From Gyrodactylus bullatarudis (lineage: Eukaryota; Platyhelminthes; Monogenea; Gyrodactylidea; Gyrodactylidae), in NCBI GenBank assembly GCA_012064415.1, contig SSNU01000030.1, forward strand, positions 28,345 through 92,344: a stretch of DNA of 64,000 nucleotides, written 5' to 3'. Below, in pieces: positions 24,255 to 37,500 of the stretch; positions within the stretch are counted from its first letter, which is position 1, and each line of letters opens with the position of its first letter. Position numbers and translations under genes: made by a program. Under the pieces are notes generated by a model, which was not told the origin of the DNA, made no database searches, and saw nothing but the letters and a program-made list of their open reading frames with translations.

Positions 24255-24571
24255 TGTAGTGATCTTAGTAAAGTTAATGAATAAAAGTAACGAATATAAT
24301 GTAATTGTATTCGAATAAGCAAAGAGTGGGGAGAGAATAAAACAAAAGTAAATATAAATAAATAAAATTGTTTAAAAACACGCCGAAGCATTTGGCAGTC
24401 TTTTTGATTTCAAAGCGATATCATGAGAGAACAAACTTCTAATGATTTAATTCCTCCCCCAGGTCCCACCGAGGCAAATAGGGATTCAAATGTTGCCGTC
24501 AGTGTCCTACCTAATGAGATGAAAGACCGGATCATCAATGAGTTATTGGAAATGTTGAAACGGTCGCAACA
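24255..24571 (+). repeat. 3' long terminal repeat
   Basis: Same 317 nt as the 5' LTR apart from two A-to-G differences, near 24371 and 24386. It also carries the ATG of the reading frame, which here runs into a TAA just outside the LTR. Confidence 0.93.
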
Positions 24572-25984
24572 CAACTAAAGCAAGTTAGATCAAAAGATTT
24601 ACAAAGGTATTGACACTTTTTACTGAATATTACTGAATGATGAAGAGTCTTTGAAAGGCCCCTGAACAGAATCAGTCTCAAATCCCCATTGAGAAGAGAT
24701 TGATTGCTAGATCAATTCAAACATTTATCACACAGTCAGAGGATCAATTTCATTGAAAATAAGGGGGCGTATTCACTCAAATATAACAGTAAAGAAGATA
24801 TACTGAGTTTGTTTCTCAAATTATTGATTTTGGACCATGAATTTATCACAGTTCGAGAGAGCAAACTTAAATGTAAAAAATCTCAAGTGGTTGAGAAGAA
24901 AGTGAAATGAGTAAGCTGAAGAACGGAGAGAAAATTTTATTCATTAAGAACTGGTACGGAGAGAAAGACGAAATTTTTAATAATCCACGCAGATCTTCTC
25001 AACCATAAGGGATCAAGACTAGAGATAGTATTTAAGTAAATATAACTGTTTATACTGGGTAAAACAGAAGTGAATTGAATGATCAGAAAATTGGAGTTGC
25101 TATTGAAAAATTATCTTACTTGAAATCAACAAAAACTTAGCGACGAGTTTTTATTTATTATCCAAATTCTAAAACAAATTCTTGTGGGAAAATTTGTGAA
25201 TTTTATTAAAATCATAAATTTCCATCTTCGTATTAAGAAGGTTTACTTAAGTCAAAGTTCAAGTCTGCCTTTAGTTTTTATAGTTTGTAGCATTATATAG
25301 ATGGAAAAAAAGGTATTCTCAATTAATTATCAAAAAGCATTTCAAAAGTATTTCAATGGAAATAAAAGTATTGTAAAGTGTTCCCTTTATGGTCCAAAAT
25401 AAACTCATAACCATCTTATTACGGTGATCATCAAAGTAATAAATTAATTAGTTTCTTTCAAGTGGTTCAGAAAACTTTTTTCAAGCACTATCACCGGAAA
25501 TTTTCGAAAGATATCAACATCTGCTCACAAGTATCATGAGGATATTATGTCGATAAATAAATATTTCTCTAATACCTTGATACAGTTGAAGGATTAAAAC
25601 ATCAAATGAAAAACAGCTATATACATATTATTTTTAAACCTTGCATTTACACATGGCTAACTATAGATTTAGGCTGGTTTGTTTGGAAAAAATATTATTC
25701 GAACTAGATTATTTATTTTATAACTTGCAATCTACTTTCAAGTATGTACACAAAAATATTTCTGTTACATAGAACCATTTTAAATGTAAAATCAAAATTT
25801 AGCGCGTTCCCCTTGGACTTAATAAGCTAAAGTTATCCTGGAACATTTAAAAATCTGGGACAAACTAAAATTTATTGATTTTTGATTCTCAATGAAATAA
25901 GCCTTGCTGTATGATTTTGAGTGCACTCAGGTCTATCTCTGGGAATGCTATGAATTCTCGAGGAACAGATGGCTTTGTTGAGAT
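24572..25984. other. Gene-free sequence
   Basis: No gene seen. The open frame 24704-24910 is Lys/Ser-rich and without motif. Confidence 0.35.
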
Positions 25985-26671
25985 GCAAAGCTATTCTCGA
26001 TGAATTTGGGAATTCATAATTTATACTAAAATCTCATTTTTTCATCAAGGTATCGAAATTTCTGAAAGATTTTTTGGTAACTGATTGAAAATGTACACTT
26101 TTACTGAATTGAGAAAAAATAAATTTTCAAAAAAAGTTTTTTTTATTTTAGAAATGGCGCGATTTTTGCTGATTTCAAGGTCTGAGAGGAATCAAACGTT
26201 ATTTTTCAGGATCATCATTAGACATAGAAAATATTTAATCCTATTCGTCATTTTGAAATGATCTTGGATCACCCTAGTTTATCAATTTCCAAGCAGTAAA
26301 AATAATCGAAAAATAATAAATAGACTTTTGCTCGTAAATGGTGCGTTTTTTCAAAAAAATGAGTAAGTGTAAATATTTCCTATGTCTAATGATGATCCTG
26401 AAAAATAACGTTTGATTCCTCTCAGACCTTGAAATCAACAAAAACTTTCAACTCAAAGTTAAAAAACATTAAAATCGCGCCATCTCGAATTTTAAAATGT
26501 CTCTAAAATTTTCCAAAAAAAACTTTTTTTGAAAATTTTTTTCTTAATTCAGTAAAAGTGTACATTTTGAATCAGTTACCAAAAATTCTATCAAAAATTT
26601 TGATACATTGATGAAAAAATGAGATTTTTGTAAAAATCCTGAATTTCAAAATTCATCGAGAATAGCTGTAT
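25985..26671. mobile_element. Foldback element (family B)
   Basis: The left arm (about 25985-26240) and right arm (about 26377-26671) are inverted complements with matching landmarks: CTATTCTCGATGAAT against ATTCATCGAGAATAG, TGAAAATGTACACTTTTACT against AGTAAAAGTGTACATTTTGA, and GTCTAATGATGATCCTGAAA with its complement. The loop is about 135 nt. A lone right arm of the same family lies at 30640-30871. It sits just upstream of the EF-hand gene. Confidence 0.75.
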
Positions 26672-26922
26672 TTATTGAGTTGAGCAAGGACTGTCTTTTG
26701 CTCAAGATTATCTTGTCGAAGCAAGGAAAGTCTTTTTAAACTGTAAGCTTTAATCGATTTTTATTTTCAAAATCAATGAAAATCAAAAATTACTTAAATC
26801 TCTTGGGTGTAGTTGAAATGTGTGAATCCTATGGGTTACCAGCATAACTACAACTCTGGCCAATAACAATGTATTTATTTATATTTATGCTTGAGAAACA
26901 TTTTTCCTTGAGGAAAGAAACC

Positions 26923-29619
26923 ATGATCCAGGTTTTATACTTACTGAGTTTATTTCAAATCTCCATTCTGGCTTCAACGGATCCTAATGAGTTCACACCA
27001 GATCAAATTGAGAATCGTCTAGTGCATTTATTTCGACTCATCGATGTCGACGGTAATGCTGAATTATCGGCTCATGAAATTGAGGAATATAACTACGCTA
27101 AACTAAAAGAGTCCGACATACAAAGGGCCAAAGTCATTCTGAAGAAATACGATAAGGACAATAATCTGGCCATTAACTGGCAAGAGATCATACCTTACGT
27201 ATTCCAATTCCGTTATGAAGATTTGGTCATGGAACTAGACAAGGCAGAAAGATACAAGCACACACAACTGGCTGAAGTGAGTATCAAGAATGATTGTTTT
27301 TTACTGTAATTGAAGATGATTTTCAGGAAACTCTCATTTCTTCGTCAAGAAATAAATTTGCTCGATTTTAAGGCTCAACGGAGAAAAAATACTTTGAAGA
27401 AATCAATACCCGGTCAGTAATTTCTGACAAAATAAAATTTAACCAAAAATAAAATGTCTTATAACTAAGCTTTTGCTGAAAAACTGTCATTTGACTTAAA
27501 ATGTAATTTTTAATCTTATCTATCATCATACGAGAGAAATATTAGCTATTTTTGGTGTATCTAGTTCAATCATTCTCGATTATTATATAAATAACCAAAG
27601 CTTAGAATAAAAAAGCTCAAGCTGATAAAAAGTGAAATGACTATAGTAATAATAACCAAAGTCTCTATGATTTTTACGGAGATCTCGATTTTTTCATCAA
27701 GAATTCGAATCTGTTAAAATTTTTTTGGAATCCTACCAGTTGAAGAAAAAAATTCTGAAAAAAAATTATTTTTATGGAGAATATAGCTATATTTCAAATT
27801 TCGATTTGGCGCCAAAATCCCATTTTTCGAACTTTGAACTGAAAATTTTTATTGATTTGAAAGTAAGAGGCTGATCAAAAGTTGATTTTCAGGATCACAA
27901 TAAAACAAGAAAGGCATTTTTGAGGGATTTTGAATTATCGAAATTTCATTGATTTTCAAGTAGTGAAAATGTTCAAAAAGTCGAAATTCAGCTCCCAAAC
28001 GATAATGTGATTATTCATCAGACAAGATTAAGTCGAATTGATTTTCTTGTCTAATCTTGATCCGAAAAAATCTCTTTTGATCACCCTCAAACTTTCAAAT
28101 CAATAAATATTTTTATGTCAAAGTTCGAAAAAATGGGATTTCGGCGTTAAATCGAAATTTGAAGAATGGCCATATTTTTCATAAAAATAATTTTTTTTCA
28201 GAACTTTTTTCTTCAACTGGTAAAGGTGGGCAACATGAGTAGGATTGGAAAAAAATTTTAACAGATTAGAATTCTTGATGAAAAAATCGAGATTTCCATA
28301 AAAATCATAGATTCCCAACTTCATATCAATTAGCTTTATATTATTCTAATTTTGTTTGAATATGCTAAATAAGAGTTGAGAGCATCAATTTTTGAATTTG
28401 CGCCCACATTTTTTAATGAATTTCACTATTTTCAAACAAACTATGAACTTTTACTAACTTTAAAATGTTGAAAATTGATATTGAGGCTATTTTTGACTTT
28501 GTCCGAAAAATTGGAATAATTTCGGTTTCAAACTTCTATTTCACTGTTTTCGATAAATATCTTACCTCTCGTTAATCTGTATTGTAATAAATGTTTATAT
28601 TAGCATCTCAAAGTGATTGAACAAAGATTTCGTCAGTGTGACCTGAATAAGGACAACTTTCTGACGCCGGATGAATTCGCCCCATTCATCAGCCCATCAC
28701 ATTATGATCATACAGCGGCCAAAGAGAGGAGTCTCTTAATGGGATCCTTTGATCAAAATCTAGATGATCGAGTTTCATTCGAGGAATTTATGAGCAATAG
28801 TAAGTTACTTACCCAATTGTTTTACTGAGACTATATTAACCCCCTTAAATACTCACCGCAAGGGATTCGTTTTCATTTCATCGATGTTAAAACACCCTTA
28901 GTCTCTTTTTCATTCAGAAGAATTACTGCAAAACAACATTCATTGAGAAAGATTGCTCGTTTTTGAAAAAAATATGAAAATTTACAAAGAATTTTTCGAA
29001 AATTTAATCATAGAGATCAGATAGATAAAAGAAAGAAATCCTAGAATTCAAAAATTTTTTCATTTTGAAGTAGAGTTTGGCATAATTCTTATTTTCAGAA
29101 TGTTTCTTGAAAATTTAAATCGTACGCCAAACTTTTTTGACCAATGGCCAATTATAGATTCTAAAATGAGTAATTTTCTGGAAAATACATCTCCTGAAAT
29201 AAATTTTAATTTTTGAGTTTGAATTAAATTTTAAAATTCATCAAAACTAATAATCTATGCAAGGTGACCAAAGCGAAGAAGAGAAAGAACTATTCAAGAC
29301 ATCTGACTTGAATAAAGACGGTTTCTTATCAAAAGATGAAATTGCTGAAATTTTTATGCCAAGTATGTTTCATCCCGATTTTTCAATATTCATTCGAGAT
29401 TCTTAAAGGTGTAAAACTGTGAAATTTTTTTCTATTTAAGCTCTCAGATCTCAAGCGAGAAAAGAGGCCCTTCATTTGCTTGACGCTAGCGATGCAAACA
29501 ATGATAGGAAGGTAAACTTTAAAGAGATCCTCAATGGCTCTGCACATTGGCTGAATTCCACATTTGGACGATTAAGCCTATTGCCTGAGTTCAATCCACA
29601 CCTTCATGATGAACTTTGA
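26923..29619 (+). CDS. CREC-type (reticulocalbin/calumenin-like) EF-hand protein with HDEL ER-retention signal
   Basis: Calcium-binding protein of the secretory pathway. Exons: 26923-27276, 28604-28799, 29264-29362 and 29441-29619. All have GT-AG borders and matching phases (0, 1, 1), giving 275 residues. An upstream in-frame ATG at 26869 would add 18 residues, but the ATG at 26923 gives a clean signal peptide (MIQVLYLLSLFQISILAST). Six EF-hand loops are readable: DVDGNAELSAHE, DKDNNLAINWQE, DLNKDNFLTPDE, DQNLDDRVSFEE, DLNKDGFLSKDE and DANNDRKVNFKE. Loop 2 has N at a later position, and loops 4 and 6 are less canonical. The last four residues are HDEL, the KDEL-receptor retrieval signal. This and the six EF hands are the hallmark of the CREC family, which usually has about 315-330 residues, so this one is short. 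Introns are 1,327, 464 and 78 nt; the first contains a foldback element. The precise subfamily is undecided. Confidence 0.9.
27640..28345. mobile_element. Foldback element (family C) inside intron 1 of the EF-hand gene
   Basis: The left arm 27655-27905 and right arm 28050-28345 are inverted complements: TTTTTCATCAAGAATTCGAA against TTAGAATTCTTGATGAAAAA, and TTTGGCGCCAAAATCCCATT against a related AATGGGATTTCGGCGTTAAA. The right end ATATCAATTAGCTTTAT recalls the family A end. Single arms of this family lie at 51370-51600 and 61919-62130. Transcribed in the intron, it could form a ~250-bp hairpin. Confidence 0.7.
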
Positions 29620-29811
29620 TGTAACTTATTTTTACCCTTTACCCTTATTCTAGTATAGTATTAAAATTAATATTAATTTCTAAAGGCATTGTGAGAAAAT
29701 ACTTTCCAATTCGTTATTTTTGCTTGTTTTAGGTGAGATAAATATTGAGGGTAGGTCAAGAACGAGACAGAGCAATAGAGCAATATCATTATCCGTAGCA
29801 AATTTCTATTA

Positions 29812-30590
29812 CTATAGGAACCAAATATTAATAGGGTTATTCACCAAGTTAGTATCAATTTTTTCATTATTTTCACCAATAGTATAATAGACCGGTATTA
29901 TTTTCCAAAGTAGTATCATATTTTTAAAATTTTCTATTATAGTATCAATACTTGAAAATATTTCAAAAACAGTATAATATACCAATATATATTTTCAGAA
30001 TTAGTATTAGCTTGAGGAAAAATAACTATAATCAAATTTTTTTTTCAATTTGAAATTAAATTTTTTTTTTTTTAAATTAAAAAAGTAACGTTGATAAATA
30101 TCAGGATAAGATCTTTCGGCTACTGAACGAATTCTTTTCTTCTTAGGGTTTCTTCTTTTACATGAATCAGACTTTGGTTTAGGATTTGATGATTTTAGAC
30201 CATCCAAATCACAGATATTAAATTCAGAACTGTAAATTTCTTTTCAATTCTGTTATTTTTTTAAAATTCGGAAGGTAGTCTTCGGGTACTTTTGGCTAAG
30301 TTCCATTAAGGATAACTTGCTTGATTCAGCAATATTGGACGTGAGATTACCAAATCTGCAGGTGGGGAAATAGTACTCGACCCAAAATTTAGCATCTATT
30401 TTTGATAGATATTCAGGATTTTGCAATGTTCTTCAACTCAAAAAGCTCTCCGAAAAATCTTCAAATGAATTTTTTAAATTGATCTGATAATAGTTATTTT
30501 TCCTCAAGCTAATACTAATTCTGAAAATATATATTGGTATATTATACTGTTTTTGAAATATTTTTAAGTATTTTCAATATATTTACTGCA
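29812..30590. mobile_element. Inverted-repeat element (family D)
   Basis: 29912-30030 (TATTGATACT-type words, ACAGTATAATATACCAATAT, AGAATTAGTATTAGCTTGAG) is mirrored at 30489-30589 (CTCAAGCTAATACTAATTCT, ATATTGGTATATTATACTGT). A diverged copy without the second arm lies at 57665-57800. Between the arms is unassigned sequence with an open frame (30007-30207, minus) of no known type. Confidence 0.6.
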
Positions 30591-30639
30591 TGGAAATTGA
30601 TTAAAATTTGGATGATACAAGATAAGTTCACAATGACGG

Positions 30640-30871
30640 TTTTTTCAAGAATAAATTGATTAAGTGTAATTATTTTCTTTTTCTAATGATGATCCAGAAA
30701 AATATGGATTAATATCTCTCACACTTTGTAAACAACAAAAATTTTTCTCTTCAGTGAAAGTGAACCTTTTGAATCGGTTATCGAAAAATCTTGAGAAAAT
30801 TTTGATAGCTTAATGAAAAAAAGACATTTTTGTATGAATCCTCAATTCTCAAATTAATCGAGAATAGCTGT
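30640..30871. repeat. Right half of a family B foldback element
   Basis: CTAATGATGATCCAGAAAAA, GTGAAAGTGAACCTTTTGAA and ATCGAGAATAGCTGTA match the right arm of 25985-26671 in order. The left arm is absent. Confidence 0.55.
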
Positions 30872-31571
30872 ATTTGAAATTCACGCCAAAGGTTTTTGCG
30901 AATTTGATCTGATCAAAATATTTGCCATTAAAATTCAAGTCAAATGGACAAGGAAATGAGAGTAATGCGTCTTGATTAAACTCATATTTCGATTTGCTTC
31001 ATTCTGTCAAACAAGAAAAAGACTTACTTTCGAGAGACAAATAGAAAAAATCAAAATTTTATTGAAATAAAAAAAATATTCATTTAAAGCTTTTTCATTT
31101 AGAGTTTTCCAGGTAGAATATATCGTGTTGCTCTCAAAAAATAATGTGAATAATTTTACATTAAAGATATCTGTACATGTTTTGAGTTGATGAGTTGTAA
31201 TTATTTTTTACATACACAACGTGTATTACACGTCGTCCATACATTATTCAACCTGTACATTTAAATTGAAATGTATGAGATAAAGGAATCTTTGCATTGC
31301 ACACTAAATTTCATAGAAATAGGATTTCAATTTGCTAGGTGACTATTTACAGGCTTAGAAAATATAAAAGAAACTTCTTACACAATTGAGCACATAATCA
31401 TTTTGGTGGGTGGGAATTTGAAAATCTGTACTAGGCGGGAAAAATAATGATGAGACTACTGTTGTCGATAGTAAAAAAAGGGAATAATTGGTCTAGACTT
31501 AAATGCAATAAAGTAAAACACATTTTCCTGCATTTTAAATGGAGTGGGGGGTTTGGTTGGACTGGGACTGG
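30872..31571. other. Spacer, 3' flank of the Venus kinase receptor gene
   Basis: No gene. The minus-strand AATAAA near 31058-31063 is a possible but distant poly(A) signal of the receptor gene. The EF-hand gene and the receptor converge on this region. Confidence 0.35.
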
Positions 31572-34500
31572 CTATGGCAAAATGTCAACGTCTAAATCGT
31601 TTTCCTGAAAAAAAAAATAAAACAATGTGTTTACTTCCAAGTAACTTTGATTTAGATTTATGTAGTTGAAAATTTCTTGGTTAGAGAATAAAGCTAGTTG
31701 AAATGAAGATGGGAAATTACAATATTTAAAAAGAAAACTCAGGAAACTATTTATTTATTGAATTCCATAAACTGCTGGAATAATTGAAAATTTCTGAGAT
31801 AAACCGTTTCTGGAATTTCGGAAAAGACCAAATTTCCACTTTTCAAAATGTCGAAATTTTTAAGATTTAGATTTTGATATTTAGGAACATCGTTTGACGA
31901 ATAACGCGAATTTGGCCATAGATAAACTCGCATTTTTTTCTAATTTTGATCCCAAATATCAGTATTTGATTTCTTTAAATCTTCAAAATCGATAAAAATC
32001 AAAGGTGAATTGGAGCATTTTCTAAATTCCAAAATTGACCAAATTTTTGCAAGATTGATCATTTTAGGATGTATATCTCATTTTAACAACTCATTATAAA
32101 AATAGTAAATTCTCATCTTGATGTCTGAAAGAGTCCACCATAGAAAAGGCAACACTTACAAGAAAATAAAAAGTTAATTTTTCTTTCGAATCTACCCGGT
32201 CTCTTATGGAAACGTTCGTGGTATCTTCCTCTGTGCTATCGTCATCTTTTACCAGGTTTGAAAGACGATTAGGCACAGAGAATGGACCCGGTACACTGGT
32301 TGGATTTAGGCTGGATTTTATTGTCGTTGAAGTAGTAGAATTCGAGCATGTATTTATAGCTGGCCCAGATACGCTAGAGAGGAGTGGTTGACTCGGTAAT
32401 GAGGAATAGGGGTTGTTGGTATTGTCAAACTCTGAAACTTTTCGTTGATTATCATTATCTGGTTGGATATAGCGTCGTGATAGAACAGTTTTTGAGTTGA
32501 GTACTCTTTGTATTGGATCAGAGACACCTGGAAGATATAATAAATAAAGGTGTTAATATAAACAAAATAGTAGGCCAAAGTTGGATATATTTCCATAATT
32601 AGAAGGATAGCCTGGGTTTATTTAACAAAGTAGAAGGTCTTACTTAAATTTTTACAAAACAGTAGGTCACATAAATTTATTTTTATGAAGTAGTAGGCGA
32701 ATATATTGGCTAAACTGAACTTTGATAAAAAAATTAGATGCAAGATTATATTTTGAGCATGGAAATATTTATAAAATCAGATTTTTATAAAGTCAGAGTA
32801 TAGTCGGAAGATAACCGACAAAAATAGAGCTTATTCACCAGTAAACTTTGGTTCGTTCTTAACATTAGCATGACTTCGAGTCAGCAAGCTCAAAATATTT
32901 GAGGAAATCAGGCAACCCTTGTCTTTAAATTAGAACAGAACCTATCCTTCTTTCAATTTGATCTAATTCTCTTCTTCGACCCTTTTTCTTGCACTCGGAT
33001 TTTAAATTAAGATCAGATTACTACAAGTTATTAAGATCTCAGAAATTAATGATTAAATACTCTTGGCTGAAGACTCTCCAGCAGAGAGAAAGATGTTTGT
33101 TTGCGATTAAGCTTTTATCAACAAAAAAACCTGATTTCTTGTCTCAATTCAATTTGGCCAATATTAGCCTACTACTTGACAAAAATTTGATCTACTATTT
33201 CGCTAAAATATCCAACTTTGGGCTACTGACTGGATTTGTATGATACCAAATCATCTGACTTTTTTGAGGCAATTTTTTAATACTAAATTCTCACGTTACT
33301 TTGGCATATTGAGAAGCTACTCACCCAAAAGTGTTTTGAGTGCACTGGTGGCATTGTTGAGGAAACTTTTATTTTGCTTAGACTTTAGGTTACATGAACT
33401 GTTTGTATGTTTACAGCTAGAAGTCATGCTTAAATTCATACAGGAAGCGTTCACTTGGACATTTTGGAATGAAAACAAATTTGATTTTTCATTTGTAATA
33501 GACTCGTAATTTGAATTTTTTCCATTATTTATAAGTGGCGCTGACATTTGGCCAGATTGCAAGAGATTAAAACCCTTATTTGGCTTAAGAAGATAATTTT
33601 CTTGATGCTCACACTTCATTTCATCTTCTTTATGGCCAACGAATTGTTGGTATAGAGGATCTTGAAGGATCTTCTGAGACAATTGGCGGGTTGTTTTTAC
33701 ATTTTTATCGAGACACTTGAGTTGATTTCTAGTTAGATAATTTTACTATATAAAATTTGAAATAAAAATATTCTGTTTCATGAGTAGGCAAAGTCATTAT
33801 CGGACCTGTTTTGAGAATTGAAACCAAATACGAACTCGAATTAAATACAACCAATTAAAGGTAATATATGAGTAGATAGATTGATAATAGAAATAAGTCT
33901 TTCTTATCAGTGTTCTCTTGTTACTGTTGGTCACAGCCCTAGACGTTATCCAAGACTAGATTCTAGAAAAGAGTTATTTTTAAAATTCTGTATAAAGGAA
34001 AATTATCTCAAGCCATGCAGAGCAAAGATGAGAAATTACAAAAATCTCTTATATTCATCATTAAAAACTTCAAATTTCGATTTTTTGTTGATTTCAAATT
34101 GAGAAATTAATCAAAGTTTGATTTGACGAAAATCAAAAATACAACATGAGCTTTTGAAAATTCATCAAATTTAGAGTTGCAAAAGGTGATTTAAGCCATT
34201 TTCTACCACATCTTTTGATTTTGAATATTTTTGACCTCAAGAAAAGGTTCTAGAGATTTGAATTGGTGATTACCAGACGGAGCAAGATAAAGACTATTAG
34301 GGAAATGACCTATGAAATCAAAGTTTCGTATTGTCCTGAAGAGAAATGAGTCTACAGAATCTTGGATATTTTTATCCGAGACGAAATGAAACCTCTAGAA
34401 AGCTTAATTGAATCTTTAAAAAAAGATTTAAGCATTTGAAAGTTCTCTGGTGGCCTAGTTCCAAAACAATACGCCTATCTGGCAATCTGCCGAAAACCTT

Positions 34501-37500
34501 TCCAATCAAAATACTCAAAAATATCGATTCTTTTCAATTCTAGAAATATCTAATAAGTTCAAACAAAAAGAGTGTTCAATCATCCTTCTAATGATACCAA
34601 ATTTGTTCGAATTCATATTAGTTTTGGAGGATAAAATTTTTGTTCAAGTTGGAGTCCCATTACTTATCGCACAACCTCTTTATGAATTACTCATTTAATA
34701 ATTCGATTTTAAAATTCCTTGTCAAACTCAAGTTCTTGATGAGAAAATTGAGATTTTCCATAATAAATTCACGTATTCATATTTACCTGTTTTAAATATA
34801 ATTAAAGCAGTTTTTTTCATTCAACAGCAGATCAGAGGTTGTTAGAAGCACGAATAAAATTGAGATATTTCGAGATACATTGAATCTTGTCAGGTTATTA
34901 TGAGCTAAATTTCCCTGAACATAAGCTTTTTTTTGACAAGTTAGTGAAGTTAATTAATCATAACTTTTACATGGAATATCAGTTAGGATTAAAGAAGCCT
35001 CAAGTCGGAATAGGTTATTGGGATAACCCCTAACCCTAACCCTGGCAAAAGATGAATTTAATAAGCGGTGTAAATAGAACTTACTCTAGGTAGTTAGGTG
35101 TAGAGTAATGGTCGAGGCAACTTTTTGTACTATTTTTACGATCGAAAGCAATCAAATTTTTATTCTGTTCATTCATGCCATAGGGTTCAGAAACTTGATG
35201 GACAAACTTTTTGTTTCCATGATGGGCATTATTAATCGGATGAAGTTGGTCAAGAGAGGAATATATCTGGTCGAGATGCTGACTTGGATCTGGATGTTCT
35301 GATGATCCATTAACATTGTAGGTTGTGGTGTAATCTTCGTTCTGAGAAGTTCAAGATTTTAAACATTTTACAAAAGACTAAGGACCAAATTAAATGGACA
35401 ACTCAATTCATAGATGGATGAGTTTTACATTGGACGGAAAGTTTAAAATCCTTAAGTCCAAAAATGAGTTAAATTATTAATAAATGTATATGGTATATAT
35501 GTATGTATTACACGGTTGTTATAATCATAACATTAGATGGTTGATTAATAAGAATTATAAAATGAGATATAAATAAATGTATATATAGAAAATCTTACTG
35601 AATAAATGACTTTCTGAATGATTAAAGATTTAGAATGAAAACATCTCATTGAAAATTTCATCAGGCAATAATGAGATTCTCTGTTTGAATGACCGATAAG
35701 AAATTAAAATTATAGCTTTTTGAAAAAAACTAGCAAAATTGAATAACTAACTCTAAAAATTGAAATACCTTAATCTGAGAGTCGGAAATATTTTTGAAGG
35801 AAGAATAAACATTGCTCTACCATATTTGCTATCAATGTGACTGGATTATGTAAATTTGGTTCAAGTCAACTTACAATAATCTTTGGTGGGTCTTCAGTTA
35901 AGAAGGGTTGAACCATTTCTGGATTTTCCTCAAAAATATCGACAACTGATTGCATTGAATCTGGTCGGTGTTGCCAGCAATACTGACACAGATGTATAAT
36001 TAGATTCCATATAGGTGTATCTTTGGCAGCGGGTGGCAGGAATTCAGTAATACTGAACCCATTACGCTTGACCCTCTCGACAACTTCAATATCACAGAGA
36101 GGACTATATGGGAATACTCCAAAGGTGACTATTTCATATAGAAGAATACCGTAGGACCACATGTCAGATTTTGGACTAAAGACACCTAGTTCAATGGCCT
36201 CTGGAGCCATCCAACGGATTGGCAATTGACCTACATTAAATATTATTATTATATTACATTAAATAAACCATAAAAATATCAATGAGTATTTATTTATTTT
36301 AATCAAAATTTAAAGATTTTGAAAATTTTTCATTATGCCAATTTTTTCCATTTGAAGAAAAATATTTTAAAATTCCAATTTGACGCCCTTTTTATGAACT
36401 TTTGAGCTGAAAATTTTCATTAATTTGAAAGTGGAAGGACGGTCATAAGAAGTCGTTCAGGGTCAGAGTTGGACAAAAAGCCGTTAAATTTCGACGGATT
36501 CCCCGAATTTTCGAAATTTCATATATATTTGACTTTTATGTCTTATCTTGATGCTGGAAAAATTCTTTTGACCTTCTAGCCTCTTTTCGGCTCAAAATTC
36601 AAAAAATGTGAATTTAGCGTCAAATAGAAATTTGAAAATTGATTATATATTTTTCATAATGTTTTCAAAAATCATCGATTTCTAACTTGACACCAATTGG
36701 CCTCATAAAGTCTTTTACTAAGATTCAATCTTTCCACCTTTTCTTAGATCTGATTTTATTCTTGATTAATTTGATTGAATTTGATCATTCTTTAGATAGT
36801 AATTGACTAGTTATGACATGTAGGTATGTAGACAGACAAGTACAATAGGCAGAAATGTGAATTAATTTTATTGATTTGACCCAGAACAATTGTAATCTTT
36901 CACAACGTTCCACATTCAATACATGTATGCACTATGCACAGATTTATATGAATTTATTATTTATTGTAATAGTATTTATATGTTAACCGGGGTAGAGTCT
37001 GAAGAGACCCGGCGAAATACAACGTTTATCACTCAAATTTACGCTTGTTGTTCTCTAACCTTCCACATGAGTTTAGAATCTAACAATAATATTCTTGATG
37101 AGGTTCGACAATATTATCGTACAAATTTATTATTTAAATTTTTTAAATTGTTAGAGATATCTCAGGAGAATAAACTACACTTAATATTTTTAATAAGCCT
37201 TGTACCGCATTTAATATCGAGGATTTGATTTCATATTATTTGATATAATTGAGCATATAAATTGATAAGCGGAAAAATGGAAAAATTTTAAACCAGAAGT
37301 CGTTCTCCTATTGGTTAACGTATACATATATTAACAATTATTATTTCTTCCTATATCACATATATGGACTCAATACTGCGTGGGGTGATAATTTTATTTT
37401 CAAAATTTAGATAAAAACTCACATGATCTTGTAAAGCGATAATAGGCTTCAGTACGATCGTTGAGAGTTGCCTCTCGAGTCAAACCGAAATCTCCAATTT

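Larger units (their letters stand above)
21898..24571 (+). mobile_element. Ty3/gypsy-like LTR retrotransposon, internally deleted (no PR-RT-RH)
   Basis: Two 317-nt direct repeats begin TG and end CA and bound a 2,040-nt interior. CAAC occurs immediately before the 5' LTR (21894-21897) and immediately after the 3' LTR (24572-24575), a 4-bp target duplication. A primer-binding site and a polypurine tract sit exactly where expected. The LTRs differ at two positions I can see, so the insertion is recent. Coding capacity is Gag-like sequence joined directly to the integrase zinc-binding domain, then the integrase core. The whole protease, reverse transcriptase and RNase H region is missing, so it could move only with help from an intact relative. 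Integrase type and a partly tRNA-Trp-like primer site recall CsRn1-type gypsy elements, but without RT the clade is uncertain. GC content is clearly higher than in the flanks. Confidence 0.9.

Noticed and set aside
32989..33509. Plus-strand open frames near receptor exon 16
   Set aside because: They cover an inverted-repeat element and the antisense of exon 16.
36923..37228. Possible gene nested in the receptor intron
   Set aside because: The frame runs through a dispersed repeat with a second copy at 59960, and the translation is not protein-like.
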